Assembly: GCA_040905505.1 (NCBI GenBank)
Contig: JBBDRL010000038.1
Coordinates: 1-64,000 of the forward strand
Direction of reading: 5' to 3'
Length of the DNA: 64,000 nt
DNA from: WHSP01 sp040905505
GTDB taxonomy: Bacteria; Gemmatimonadota; Gemmatimonadetes; Longimicrobiales; Longimicrobiaceae
Position 1 is the stretch's first letter. Every line of letters starts with the position of its first letter. A program made the translations under genes and the position numbers. Below the pieces are notes generated by a model that was not told the DNA's origin, ran no database searches, and saw only the letters and a list, made by a program, of their open reading frames with translations. Shown piece after piece: positions 42,943-52,162 of the stretch.

Positions 42943-43299
42943 GTGAGAGAATACGAAGTCGTCTACATCTTCGACTCCGCTCTGGAGGAGCCGGCGGTGA
43001 ACGAGAAGATCGAGCGTTACCATGAGCTCGTGGTGGGGGAGAACGGCGGGCAGGTGACCGCGGTGGACCACTGGGGCCGCCGGCAACTCGCCTACCCGAT
43101 CGACGACCACGAGAACGGCTATTATGTGGTCGCGCATTTCGACGCGGAAGCTGGCCAGCTTCCGGAGTTCGAGCGGCGATTGAAATTAGACGACGACCTG
43201 TTGCGGTATCTGGTCGTCGTGAACGAGGGCGATCTGTCGACGTCACCGCTTCCTGAGGAAGAGGATCAGGATTCCGACGACGACGAGGAGGATAACTGA
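42943..43299 (+). CDS. rpsF: Small ribosomal subunit protein bS6
   Basis: 118 residues from GTG 42943, with AGGAAGG at a good distance; an earlier in-frame GTG at 42907 would add non-family residues. The bS6 core is clear: REYEVVYIFDSAL, HWGRRQLAYPIDDHENGYY and the strand RYLVVVNEG. The last ~18 residues are almost all Asp/Glu, as in several bS6 proteins. It heads rpsF-rpsR-DUF2232-rplI-rsfS; the ssb gene usually found between rpsF and rpsR is missing. Confidence 0.96.
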   Translation: MREYEVVYIFDSALEEPAVNEKIERYHELVVGENGGQVTAVDHWGRRQLAYPIDDHENGYYVVAHFDAEAGQLPEFERRLKLDDDLLRYLVVVNEGDLSTSPLPEEEDQDSDDDEEDN

Positions 43300-43300
43300 T

Positions 43301-43522
43301 ATGGCTCGGCATCGGAAAACCTGCCCGGTCTGTGAAGCGGGCACACGGACGATCGACTACAAGGACGAGCGCCGGCTCTCGCGGTTCATCACGGAGCGCG
43401 GCAAGATACTGCCGCGGCGCATCAGCGGGATGTGCGCTCGGCATCAGAGGCAGGTAGGAACGGCGATCAAGCGCGCGCGCTACCTGGCTTTGCTGCCGTA
43501 CATCGCCGGATTCGAGGGCTGA
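43301..43522 (+). CDS. rpsR: Small ribosomal subunit protein bS18
   Basis: 73 residues. The core DERRLSRFITERGKILPRRISGMCARHQRQVGTAIKRARYLALLPY is the family pattern and pairs with bS6 in the 30S platform. CPVC near the N-terminus and CARH later make this the zinc-ligand (C+) form. GAGGAGG inside the end of rpsF serves as the ribosome site. Confidence 0.96.
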   Translation: MARHRKTCPVCEAGTRTIDYKDERRLSRFITERGKILPRRISGMCARHQRQVGTAIKRARYLALLPYIAGFEG

Positions 43523-44464
43523 GTGGAGGAGGCCGTCGCGAGCGGCCGAGGGCGCTGGAGCACCGCGATCGGCCTCACGCTGGTCGTTCTGCTGCTGTCG
43601 GTCTTCGATGCGCTCGCGCTGGTTCTGCTTCCGCTCGCGATTCTGCTGGTAGGTTGGCCGTCGAACAGGCACTGGAAGTGGGTCGCCGCCGGGGTCCTGC
43701 TCTGGGCCGTCGGCCTGGTCGTGGCGGGCGGCGGCCTGGTGATTCTGAGCCGGGGCTGGGCGCTGATGTTGGGCGCCACCTACCTGGCCCTAACGCTCGT
43801 GCGGCCTCAGTGGGACGTCACGTCGCGTGCACTAGGCGCAGTGGCGGTCGCACTCACTGTCGGATCGCTGGGGCTCCTGGCAAGCGGGCAGGCCGCCGAG
43901 CTCGACACGGCGATCCGCACGCACTTCGAGACGATCTCGGCCCTTACGATCGGCGATCTTCAGACGCGGATGCCCGACTCCACGTGGGTGGCCGACCTGC
44001 GGTCGGCGACGGAGCGGATCTCCTCGTTGCAAGCGGAGATGTTCCCGGCGTTGCTCAGCCTCCAGTCGCTTGCGGCGTTGGCGCTCGTCTCCTGGTGGAT
44101 TCGCTGGCTCGGCAGGTCCAAGAGCGAGGCATTCGCACTGCACAGACTGCGCGACTTCCGGTTCAACGACCAGTTGATCTGGGTTCTGATTGCGGCGGTT
44201 CTGCTTTACCTGGCGCCGCTCACCGAGCCGGCTGACCGCATCGCCGTCAATGCGATCGTGTTCATGGCCGCGCTGTACGCCTTCCGCGGACTGGCGATCT
44301 TTGTCTTTCTGGCGGCGGGGTCGCGTTCGATTCCGACGATGGTGCTCGGGGTCGTCGCGCTGGTCTTCCTCTATCCGGTCGCGTTCACGGCGGCCCTGAT
44401 GATGGGTCTGGGAGACACCTGGTTGGACGTGAGGCGTCGGGTCGCGAGTGCGAACCCGACCTGA
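43523..44464 (+). CDS. DUF2232 membrane protein
   Basis: 313 residues, about eight hydrophobic segments (LVVLLLSVFDALALVLLPLA and similar). DUF2232 proteins occur in rpsF-rpsR-rplI operons of Firmicutes and other phyla, which matches this position; their function is unknown. A soluble loop of about 65 residues lies in the middle (AAELDTAIRTHFETISAL). GTG 43523 follows the rpsR stop with no gap, so translation is probably coupled. Confidence 0.8.
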   Translation: MEEAVASGRGRWSTAIGLTLVVLLLSVFDALALVLLPLAILLVGWPSNRHWKWVAAGVLLWAVGLVVAGGGLVILSRGWALMLGATYLALTLVRPQWDVTSRALGAVAVALTVGSLGLLASGQAAELDTAIRTHFETISALTIGDLQTRMPDSTWVADLRSATERISSLQAEMFPALLSLQSLAALALVSWWIRWLGRSKSEAFALHRLRDFRFNDQLIWVLIAAVLLYLAPLTEPADRIAVNAIVFMAALYAFRGLAIFVFLAAGSRSIPTMVLGVVALVFLYPVAFTAALMMGLGDTWLDVRRRVASANPT

Positions 44465-44515
44465 AGAACGTGCGCGCTCAACGCGCGGCGGACATCGAGT
44501 AAAGGAGTCGACGCG

Positions 44516-44962
44516 ATGCAGGTCATCTTGAAGCAGCGCCTGGAGAATCTGGGACACCCAGGCGACGTGGTTTCGGTAAAGCCGGGCTATGCCCGCAACT
44601 TCCTCATCCCGAAGGGTTTCGCGTACGAGGCGACGGATTCGAACGTGCGCCGGATCGAACGCGAGAGAGAGCAGCTAGAGAGGCAGGCTCAGGGCGCGAT
44701 CGAGGCTGCGCGCGAGCGTGCGGGAGTCATTGAGGGAACTTCGGTCACTTTCACGGCGCGCGCCGGAGACGAAGGCAAGCTCTTCGGCTCGATCACGTCG
44801 GCCGACATCGCCGACAAGCTGGGCGAGCAGGGAATCGAGATCGATCGCCGCGACATCGTGCTGGACGAGCCGTTGAAGGCGCTCGGCGTGTTCTCCGTCC
44901 CCGTTCGGCTCCACCCTGAAGTTCGCCCCGAGATCAAGGTCTGGGTGATCAAGGAAGAGTAG
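44516..44962 (+). CDS. rplI: Large ribosomal subunit protein bL9
   Basis: 148 residues. The N-terminal rRNA-binding domain shows VILKQRLENLGHPGDVVSVKPGYARNFLIPKG, the family signature, then a helix linker and a C-terminal domain (GKLFGSITSADIADKL). AAAGGAG stands upstream of ATG 44516. Confidence 0.97.
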   Translation: MQVILKQRLENLGHPGDVVSVKPGYARNFLIPKGFAYEATDSNVRRIEREREQLERQAQGAIEAARERAGVIEGTSVTFTARAGDEGKLFGSITSADIADKLGEQGIEIDRRDIVLDEPLKALGVFSVPVRLHPEVRPEIKVWVIKEE

Positions 44963-44968
44963 TGCCGC

Positions 44969-45334
44969 ATGGTGCAATCCGACCTGCCGACGGAGGTCGC
45001 TCGGGCGGTCGAGCTCCTCTTCGACCGCAAGGCCGAAGATGTCACCCTCCTCGATCTCCGGCCAGTCTCCGGTGCGACCGACTTCTTCCTGATCGCCACG
45101 GGCCGGTCGGATACCCACGTCACGGCAGTGGCGGATCACCTGGTCGACGAGTTGAAGAAGGAGGGCGTCCGCCCCTTCGGTGTCGAGGGGATGCGGTCCG
45201 GGCGCTGGGTTCTCGTGGATTACGTCGACTTCGTGGTCCACGTCTTCCACCCTGCAGCCCGTGAGTTCTACCAGCTCGAGCGTCTGTGGGGAGACGTCCC
45301 GATGCGCGAATTTGCCCAGGAGAACGGCACTTGA
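44969..45334 (+). CDS. rsfS: Ribosomal silencing factor RsfS
   Basis: 121 residues. RsfS binds uL14 and blocks 30S-50S joining in stationary phase. The signature GATDFFLIATGRSDTHVTAVADH and the tail DYVDFVVHVFHPAAREFYQLERLWGD are present. It is 6 bp after rplI and likely in the same operon. GGAAGAG at the end of rplI is a possible ribosome site. Confidence 0.95.
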   Translation: MVQSDLPTEVARAVELLFDRKAEDVTLLDLRPVSGATDFFLIATGRSDTHVTAVADHLVDELKKEGVRPFGVEGMRSGRWVLVDYVDFVVHVFHPAAREFYQLERLWGDVPMREFAQENGT

Positions 45335-45428
45335 AGCGGTGCCCGGGTGGTCCCCTGCTTTCGCTTGCTCAATGTGTTCGTGCCGGCGTACTTTCGTCTT
45401 CGGTTCTGCTCCCTCCTCGCGGTTGTTC

Positions 45429-45464
45429 GTAGGCCCCGCGGCCTACAGGAGGTGAGTTCCTCCT
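45429..45464 (+). terminator. Two adjacent hairpins before the SPOR gene
   Basis: gtaggcc-ccgc-ggcctac (45429-45446) is followed without a gap by aggagg-tgagtt-cctcct (45447-45464). The first could end the ribosomal operon. The second hides a strong Shine-Dalgarno-like aggagg 33 nt before the next ATG. Confidence 0.4.
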
Positions 45465-45484
45465 CCGCCCGTTAGACCCTGTCG

Positions 45485-46996
45485 ATGTCACCACGGTCCA
45501 ACGACCACCCGGAGGCTCCACCCTCCGTCGTCCTCGATCTCGACGATCCCGGCACCCCCCTTCCCTCGGTTCGCCCGCAGGGGACGGTCGTACTGCTCAT
45601 TTCGGGTGCCGTGAATCGTCAGTGGGCGGCGGATGCGGCCCTTGCGTTGGGGGCGGAGTGGGCGCGTGGCGGGCGGCGCATCGTGCTCGCCGACCTCCAC
45701 CTGGAGAATCCCCTCCTGCATGCTGGACTGGACGTGTCCAACCTCGAAGGTATGGTGGACATCTTCCTCTACGGTGCGTCACTCTCGAGGATTGCCCAGC
45801 CGGTTCGGGCTGGTGAGTTCTACCTGATCCCCGCCGGGACCTATGCGCCGGACGTCGCCGAGATCTACCGGCACCCGCGGTGGAAGAAACTCGTTTCCGG
45901 GTTTCGCGATACGGACGCCGCGCTGATTCTTTTCGTACCCGCGGAGAGTGCGGACCTCGAGGCCCTCTCCGCCTGGTCTTCGGAGGCGGTGCTGCTGGGT
46001 CCACCGCCCGAACGAGGCTTCGTCGACGAAGTGCGAGAGAGGGGCATAGAGGTCGTGGCGATCATGGAGCCGCCGGCGACGACTACGACGCCCGCCGCAG
46101 CGGCTTACGAGGCGTCGCCGGAGGCCTCCGCCCCGTTGAGCACCCTGTCGAACGGGGTCGACGATGTCACGCCGGCACCCGCGGCCGGTGCTTCGGAGCC
46201 TGAGTCTTCGCGAACGGGTCGGTCCGAACGGACGCCGGGTCCGCCCCCGGAGGTGGACCTCGAGTTGCCTCCACCGCCGGTCCGCCGTCGGCGGGAGCGG
46301 CACGGGGCCTCGGTGTTCATGTGGTTTCTCCTGGCCATCGCCGTGCTCGGCGCCGCGGGCTACCTCGTCGCTACGCTCCGCCCGGACCTGCTGCCGGGCG
46401 CGCCACCGGCTGCTGCGCCGGGTGAGGGCCCAGCGACATCGGATGAAGCCGAGTCGCCGGGGGCGAGCCGCTTGGGCGAGCTCCTGCCTTATTCAGTGCA
46501 GGTCAGGGCGTTCACATCCCTACCGGCGGCACGTTCCGAGCTGGCTGCGGAGCAGCGGCGCCTGCCATCCACGCTGTTCTTCATATCTCCCGAAGAGATT
46601 CAGGGCGTTCGGTACTACAAATTGCTCGCCGGACTCGCCACCGACACGCTGAGCGCAGTCCAGCTTCGCGATGAGCTCGTCGACCGCGGAGCGATCGAGA
46701 TCGAGGACGCTTCGGACTCCTGGAGTCTCCTTCAGTTCACCCCCCTGGCGTTCGACATGGGTGAGTATACGATGCGGGAGGCCGCGCTCAGCAGAGCAGA
46801 CTCGCTCCTCGTCAGCGAGATCCCCACCTATGTGGCTACGACACCCTACTCGGACGGCTCGAGCCGGTGGCAGGTATACGGCGGGGCGTTCCGCGACAGC
46901 GCCAGCGCAGCGAGCATGCGAGAGATGCTGGAGTCGAACGGCCTCGACGCGAGACTCACCGCCCGAACGGGCCTGCCCGTCACCCTATCGGAATGA
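45485..46996 (+). CDS. Membrane protein with degenerate ParA/MinD-like N-domain and C-terminal SPOR repeats
   Basis: 503 residues. Residues about 33-195 resemble a ParA/MinD-type ATPase fold (VVLLISGAVNRQWAADAALALGAEWARGGRRIVLADLHLENP), but the P-loop Gly-Lys-Thr is missing, so ATP binding is doubtful. A Pro/Ala/Ser-rich, probably disordered linker (200-270) leads to a basic patch RRRRER and one membrane helix (about 275-297). Two SPOR-like repeats follow in the periplasm (about 335-410: YSVQVRAFTSLPAARSEL; about 440-500: WQVYGGAFRDSASAASM). SPOR domains bind denuded glycan at division sites. Its stop overlaps smc by 4 bp. Confidence 0.75.
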   Translation: MSPRSNDHPEAPPSVVLDLDDPGTPLPSVRPQGTVVLLISGAVNRQWAADAALALGAEWARGGRRIVLADLHLENPLLHAGLDVSNLEGMVDIFLYGASLSRIAQPVRAGEFYLIPAGTYAPDVAEIYRHPRWKKLVSGFRDTDAALILFVPAESADLEALSAWSSEAVLLGPPPERGFVDEVRERGIEVVAIMEPPATTTTPAAAAYEASPEASAPLSTLSNGVDDVTPAPAAGASEPESSRTGRSERTPGPPPEVDLELPPPPVRRRRERHGASVFMWFLLAIAVLGAAGYLVATLRPDLLPGAPPAAAPGEGPATSDEAESPGASRLGELLPYSVQVRAFTSLPAARSELAAEQRRLPSTLFFISPEEIQGVRYYKLLAGLATDTLSAVQLRDELVDRGAIEIEDASDSWSLLQFTPLAFDMGEYTMREAALSRADSLLVSEIPTYVATTPYSDGSSRWQVYGGAFRDSASAASMREMLESNGLDARLTARTGLPVTLSE

Positions 46997-49900
46997 GGCT
47001 TCAAACCCTTCGGCTCCACGGTTTCAAGTCCTTCGCGGATCGGACCACGCTCGATTTCCGCGAGGGCGTGACTGCCGTGATCGGCTCCAATGGCTGCGGA
47101 AAGTCCAACATCGCCGACGCCATCCGGTGGGTACTCGGTGAACAGCGGGCGAGCGCGATGCGCGGTGCCAAGATGGAGGAGGTCATTTTTCAGGGCACGG
47201 CGCGGCGGCGCCCGCTCAATTTCGCGGAAGTCTCCCTCCTCTTCGACAATGAGAGCGGGCGCGTCCCCATCCCTCAGACGGAGCTGGATGTCTCTCGTAA
47301 GGTCTTCCGCGAGGGCGGTAGCGAGTATTCGCTGAACCGGAACGCGTGCAGGCTACGCGACGTCCAGGGGCTGCTTCGCGACACGGGGCTCGGGTCGAAC
47401 GCGTATGCCGTCATCGAAGCCACGATGATCGAGACTCTCCTCAGCGATCGGGCCGAGGAGCGCCGGGCACTCTTCGAGGAAGCGGCGGGCATCGGGAAGT
47501 ACAAGGACAGCCGGCGGGCCGCCACGCGGCGACTCGAATCCGCTGAGGCCGACCTGACCCGGTTGGAAGACCTCATCGCGGAGGTCGAGTCGAAGGTTCG
47601 CAGTCTCGGCCGGCAGAAGCGCAAGGCGGAGCGGCACCGGGAGCTACAGGCGCGGCGGCTCGACCTGGAGGTCGGCATTGCGCAGCGGGAGCTCGCCGAG
47701 CTCGACCACACGCTGAAGCGCGCCGAGGCGCGCCGGAAGGAACTGGACGAGACGGGTAGCGTGACCGGCGCCGAAAGAAGTACGGCGGAGGCGGTGCTCG
47801 AGGAGCGTCGAATCGAGGCTACCGACCTGGGCCGGAAGCGGATAGAGACTTCCGCACGGCTGGAGACGGTGCGTCGTGAGTTGGACGCGCGGGAACGCGA
47901 GGTCCTTCTGGCGGAGGAGCGGCGGGCGCACGCGGAGCAGCGGATCTCCCGGTTGGCCGAGGAGCGGACCGTGCTGGTCGACCGGAGCGACTCCCTGCGG
48001 GACGAGCTCGGCCGGTCGTCGCAAGAGTCCAGCCGGCTCGGGGAAGCGATGACCGAAGCGCGGTTGCGGGCGGACAGTAAGACTGAGGAAAACGCCGCAA
48101 TCCGGGCGACGCTTTCCGCCCAGAGAACGGCAGCGGATCAGGTGGCTGCGCGCGCCCGCGAGCTCGCCCGCGAGATCGCGACCGCGGAGGGCGACCGCGC
48201 GACGGCGGAGCGGCAGGGAAGGGAAGCTGGAGACCGGGCGAGCGAGGTGGCCGGCAGATTGGAGCAGGTGCGCCTCGAGCTCGCCCAGATGTCGGATCAG
48301 ACGGAGCTCTGGGAGACACGAGCCGAGGAGATCCGTGACCGTGTCGCCAGGGCGACCGAGGCGTTGACCGAGGCGCGCGAGCGGGTGGCCGTGCTCCGCG
48401 GGCGTGAGCAGCGCGCGCGCGACGAGGCCCGCCTGGCGGACGATCGGGCCTCCAGCCTCGCGGTACAGGTAGAAGCGCGGCAAGCGCTCGAGCAGAGCTA
48501 CGAAGGCTTCTCCCCGGCCGTCGCCTCCATCATGGGGAGCCGCGAGAGCTTCCCGGGCGTTCACGGCCCTCTGGCGGACTACCTCGACCCCGCCAGTGAC
48601 GAAGCGACCACCCGCGGCATCGAGAGCTATCTCGGGCCGCTGCTCCAGGCGCTCGTGGTCGAGGATCTCGCGACGGCGCGAGCGATTCGCAAATGGTTTC
48701 GCGGCGATTGGACGGAGGGCGGATCGCTCCTGCTGCTCCCACTGGAGGCGTTGCGCGGGGACGACGAGTCCAGCCCGAGTGCCGGTGCGGGCTCGGGAAA
48801 CCGGTGGGTCGAGCGGCTGCTGGCCGACCTGATCGTCGTCGGCGAAGACCCTCTGGAGCGAATCGAGCTCGGCAAGGCGCGGGTTGGGCCGGCGGGAGAG
48901 ATGATCGACGCGCGGGGCATCGTCCGGCTGCGAGATCATTCGGAGGGGCAGGGGATTCTCGGACGTCGCGAGGCGCTCGGCCGGCTCCGCGCCGAGCTCG
49001 CGGAAACGGCCCGCCAGCGCGACGAGCGCCTCCGGCAGCGCGACTCGATGAGGGCGGCGCTTGCCGAGGCCGAGGAAGGTGCCGTTGAAGCGGAAGAGGC
49101 GTTCCGCGCCGCGGAGGCACAGCTGAAGGGAATCGAGCTGGATGCGGCGGCGCACCAGGACAGACGGCATCGTCTCCAGGAGGAGCGAGAGCGCCTCGGA
49201 ACCGATCTCGCGCGGCTCGAGGAGTCGTCCGTGGCAGCCGCGGAGCAGCTCGAGCGCCTGCAGCGCGCGCTGCAGGCGCTCTCGCAGGCCGTGGAGAACG
49301 CGGCGGCCGCCGAAGACGCCACTCGCGCGAAGCTGGCCGAGCTCGAAGCACGCTGGGACCAGGCCCGCGACGAGGAGTCGGAGCTACGGGTTCAGCTCGC
49401 GCGCGCGGAGGCCGATTTTCGCGAGGCCGAGCATCGTCAGCGTACGGCTGAACAGGGCCTTGTAGCCGCCGATGCGAGGATCGCGTCGATCGATTCCGAA
49501 GCCGTTGAGATCCGCGCGAACCTGGAGGGGCTCGCCGGCGTGCGTGACAGAGCGAGCGGAGAGATCGAGTCACTCTTTCAGGCGCGGGACACCGAGACCG
49601 GCGCCCTTGCCCTCCTCGACGCCCGTCTTTCGGAGGTCGATTCGGAGCTTGCCGAGCTCGGGGAACGGGCGCGCGTCGCCCGACGCCAGGAGAACGAGGC
49701 GTCTGAAGAACGCCATCGATTGGAGCTGCAGGTTTCCGAAGCGCGGTCGCGAGTCGAACGCGTCCGAGAGCGCCTCGAGGTCGAATGGGGCCGCCCGTGG
49801 AGCGCCCTGTCGAGCGAGGCGACACCACCGGCCGAAGGGGACGTCGAGAGCTGGAAGCAGGAGCTCCGCGCCACCACCGAGCTGCTCGACGGCCTCGGTC

Positions 49901-50526
49901 CCGTCAACATGCTCGCCCTCGAAGAGCACGAGGAGGAGGATCGACGGCTCGCTTTCCTCCTCGAGCAGCGAAAGGATCTGGTCGAGGCCCGCGACAACCT
50001 GCTCTCCGCCATTCGGCAGATCAACCGGACCGCCCGTGAGGTCTTCCAGGGCACGTTCGACGCGGTCCGAGTCAACTTCCGCCGAACCTTTCAGTCGCTC
50101 TTCCAGGGCGGCGAGTGCGACATCTGGCTCACCGATGCCGACGATCCGCTCGAGTCGGCGATCGAGATCCAGGCCTCGCCCCTCGGCAAGCGAACGCAGC
50201 GGATCCATCTTCTGTCGGGAGGCGAGAGGACCTTGACGGCACTCGCGCTCCTCTTCGCTCTCTACCTCGTGAAACCGTCTCCGTTCTGCGTCCTCGATGA
50301 GGTCGACGCCCCGCTGGACGAATCCAACGTCGGCCGATTCGTCCAGCTCCTGAACGATTTCAAGAGTGAGACCCAGTTCATCGTCATCACGCATAACCCG
50401 CTCACGATGGAAGCGGCGGACTGGGTCTACGGCGTCACGATGGAGGAGCCAGGCGTATCGTCGATCGTGGGAGTCGAGCTCCTCGGCGCTTGGACCCAGG
50501 AGCAGCGGGCGGCACAAGGGGCGTGA
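46993..50526 (+). CDS. smc: Chromosome segregation protein SMC
   Basis: 1177 residues, full length. The head begins LQTLRLHGFKSFADRT with Walker A GSNGCGKSN (31-39), the two long coiled coils flank a hinge at about 480-620, and the C-terminal head carries LSGGERTLTALALL and Walker B CVLDEVDAPLDE. SMC complexes compact and segregate sister chromosomes. ATG 46993 overlaps the SPOR protein stop as ATGA. scpA and scpB are not in view. Confidence 0.97.
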   Translation: MRLQTLRLHGFKSFADRTTLDFREGVTAVIGSNGCGKSNIADAIRWVLGEQRASAMRGAKMEEVIFQGTARRRPLNFAEVSLLFDNESGRVPIPQTELDVSRKVFREGGSEYSLNRNACRLRDVQGLLRDTGLGSNAYAVIEATMIETLLSDRAEERRALFEEAAGIGKYKDSRRAATRRLESAEADLTRLEDLIAEVESKVRSLGRQKRKAERHRELQARRLDLEVGIAQRELAELDHTLKRAEARRKELDETGSVTGAERSTAEAVLEERRIEATDLGRKRIETSARLETVRRELDAREREVLLAEERRAHAEQRISRLAEERTVLVDRSDSLRDELGRSSQESSRLGEAMTEARLRADSKTEENAAIRATLSAQRTAADQVAARARELAREIATAEGDRATAERQGREAGDRASEVAGRLEQVRLELAQMSDQTELWETRAEEIRDRVARATEALTEARERVAVLRGREQRARDEARLADDRASSLAVQVEARQALEQSYEGFSPAVASIMGSRESFPGVHGPLADYLDPASDEATTRGIESYLGPLLQALVVEDLATARAIRKWFRGDWTEGGSLLLLPLEALRGDDESSPSAGAGSGNRWVERLLADLIVVGEDPLERIELGKARVGPAGEMIDARGIVRLRDHSEGQGILGRREALGRLRAELAETARQRDERLRQRDSMRAALAEAEEGAVEAEEAFRAAEAQLKGIELDAAAHQDRRHRLQEERERLGTDLARLEESSVAAAEQLERLQRALQALSQAVENAAAAEDATRAKLAELEARWDQARDEESELRVQLARAEADFREAEHRQRTAEQGLVAADARIASIDSEAVEIRANLEGLAGVRDRASGEIESLFQARDTETGALALLDARLSEVDSELAELGERARVARRQENEASEERHRLELQVSEARSRVERVRERLEVEWGRPWSALSSEATPPAEGDVESWKQELRATTELLDGLGPVNMLALEEHEEEDRRLAFLLEQRKDLVEARDNLLSAIRQINRTAREVFQGTFDAVRVNFRRTFQSLFQGGECDIWLTDADDPLESAIEIQASPLGKRTQRIHLLSGGERTLTALALLFALYLVKPSPFCVLDEVDAPLDESNVGRFVQLLNDFKSETQFIVITHNPLTMEAADWVYGVTMEEPGVSSIVGVELLGAWTQEQRAAQGA

Positions 50527-50644
50527 GCGGTCCGGGTCCGTCGCGCCCGCTTCGGTCGGCCTGCCGCTAGATTCAAGCCGCCGGGCAGTTTACATTCCTT
50601 CTTGCTGTAAGCTCTTTCGCCACCTCTGACTAACGGGTTTGTCC

Positions 50645-51703
50645 ATGCTCGTCGTGATGGCACATAACGCGACGGCGGCCGAGGTCGACACCGTCGTGGA
50701 GACGATCCGGGAGATGGGCTACGAAGCCGCTCCGATTCCCGGTAAACAGCGGACCGCCGTAGGGCTCGTCGGCAACGACGGAAAGGTGGACGCCGGGCGG
50801 CTCGAGGCTCTCGCCGGCGTCCTTCAGGTGATTCACGTCTCTCAACCGTACAAGCAGGTCTCCCGGGAGTGGCGTGAAGAGCCGACGGTGATCCCGCTGG
50901 CGAACGGCACGCGAATCGGGGCGGACGAAGTCGTCGTGATGGCTGGCCCCTGCTCGGTGGAATCCGAACGCCAGATCCTCGGGGTCGCCGAGCGCCTGCG
51001 AGACGCCGGCGCCACCATCCTGCGTGGCGGCGCGTTCAAGCCGCGCTCTTCGCCATACTCCTTTCAGGGGATGGGTGAAGAGGGGCTCAAGCTCCTGTCG
51101 CGCGCCCGCGACGAGACGCGCATGGCGATCGTCACAGAAGCGATCGACCCGGAAACGGTCGAGGTCGTCAGCCAGTACGCGGACATCATCCAGATCGGCG
51201 CCCGCAACATGCAGAACTTCTCGCTCCTGAAGGCGGCGGGACGCTCGGGCAGGCCGGTGCTCCTGAAGCGCGGAATGGCCGCGACCGTCAAGGACCTCCT
51301 GCTTTCGGCAGAGTACATCCTCGCGGAGGGGAACGGGCAGGTCATCCTGTGCGAGCGCGGTGTTCGAGGATTCGACACCCACACACGCAATCTCCTCGAC
51401 CTCACCGCGATCCCGGTCGTGAAGTCCTTGTCTCACCTTCCGATCATCGCCGACCCGAGCCATGGCACCGGGCTACGGAGCAAGGTCATCCCGATGGCGC
51501 GCGCGGCGGTGGCGGCCGGCGCCGACGGCGTGATGGTCGAGGTCCATCCGGATCCCGAACATGCCCTGTCCGACGGCGCCCAGTCCCTCTTCCCCGACCA
51601 GTTCGACGAGCTGATGCAGCAGATTCGCGTCATCGCCGCCGCCATCGGTCGCGATCTCGCGCCGACCCTGCTGCCGGCGGCTACCGCGACGACCGCAGGC
51701 TGA
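50645..51703 (+). CDS. aroF: 3-deoxy-7-phosphoheptulonate synthase (type I-beta, DAHP synthase)
   Basis: First step of the shikimate pathway, from PEP and erythrose 4-phosphate. 352 residues from ATG 50645. The N-terminal ~80 residues are the ferredoxin-like regulatory domain typical of the Thermotoga-type enzymes, and the barrel shows MAGPCSVESERQI, FKPRSSPYSFQG, IGARNMQNFSLLK, LLKRG and IADPSHGTG. Regulation by aromatic products through the N-domain is likely from family knowledge. An in-frame TTG two codons earlier is less likely. It stands 14 bp before yraN. Confidence 0.95.
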   Translation: MLVVMAHNATAAEVDTVVETIREMGYEAAPIPGKQRTAVGLVGNDGKVDAGRLEALAGVLQVIHVSQPYKQVSREWREEPTVIPLANGTRIGADEVVVMAGPCSVESERQILGVAERLRDAGATILRGGAFKPRSSPYSFQGMGEEGLKLLSRARDETRMAIVTEAIDPETVEVVSQYADIIQIGARNMQNFSLLKAAGRSGRPVLLKRGMAATVKDLLLSAEYILAEGNGQVILCERGVRGFDTHTRNLLDLTAIPVVKSLSHLPIIADPSHGTGLRSKVIPMARAAVAAGADGVMVEVHPDPEHALSDGAQSLFPDQFDELMQQIRVIAAAIGRDLAPTLLPAATATTAG

Positions 51704-51716
51704 CACGCGGCCGACG

Positions 51717-52076
51717 ATGACGACGAAAGCGGTCGGGGACTGGGGCGAGAGGGTCGCCGCCGAGCACCTCGAGCGCCAGGGGTGGGTGATCGTCGATCGG
51801 AATTTCAGAGCCGGGCGGAAGGAGATCGACCTCGTCGCCCGCCGCGGCGACATCGTCGCCTTCGTCGAAGTGAAGACCCGTACCCGGCCTTCGTACTACG
51901 CCGCTCTCGAAGCGATCGATGCGCGGAAGCAGCGGGAGATCGGCGGCGTGGCCGGTGCCTGGATCGATCGCTTCGGAAGCCCGGTCGAGACCTACCGCTT
52001 CGACGCCATCGCCGTGCTGTCGTCTCCGGGCGCCACCCTTCGCCTGGAGCACATCGAGGACGCGTGGCGGGTCTGA
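51717..52076 (+). CDS. yraN: YraN family protein (UPF0102), endonuclease-like
   Basis: 119 residues. The restriction-endonuclease-like fold is shown by GRKEIDLVARRGDIVAFVEVKTR, with the E..D..E-V-K metal site. Family members are thought to act in recombination or Holliday-junction processing, but the role is unproven. It starts at ATG 51717, 13 bp after the DAHP synthase, and precedes dnaX. Confidence 0.93.
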   Translation: MTTKAVGDWGERVAAEHLERQGWVIVDRNFRAGRKEIDLVARRGDIVAFVEVKTRTRPSYYAALEAIDARKQREIGGVAGAWIDRFGSPVETYRFDAIAVLSSPGATLRLEHIEDAWRV

Positions 52077-52162
52077 TGTGGCATCCTGTTCGCCCGCCCG
52101 CTCGTCTTGGAATCGACCGATATCCGACCGGAACCGACACCCGCTGAACCCTGACGCTGCCG

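Noticed and set aside
47644..49828. Minus-strand open frames of 508 and 432 codons inside smc
   Set aside because: They mirror the coiled-coil codons of smc and show no domain.
50589..50611. Promoter TTTACA ... before the DAHP synthase
   Set aside because: No acceptable -10 box at 16-18 bp; only a short TTTACA/TGTAA dyad remains.
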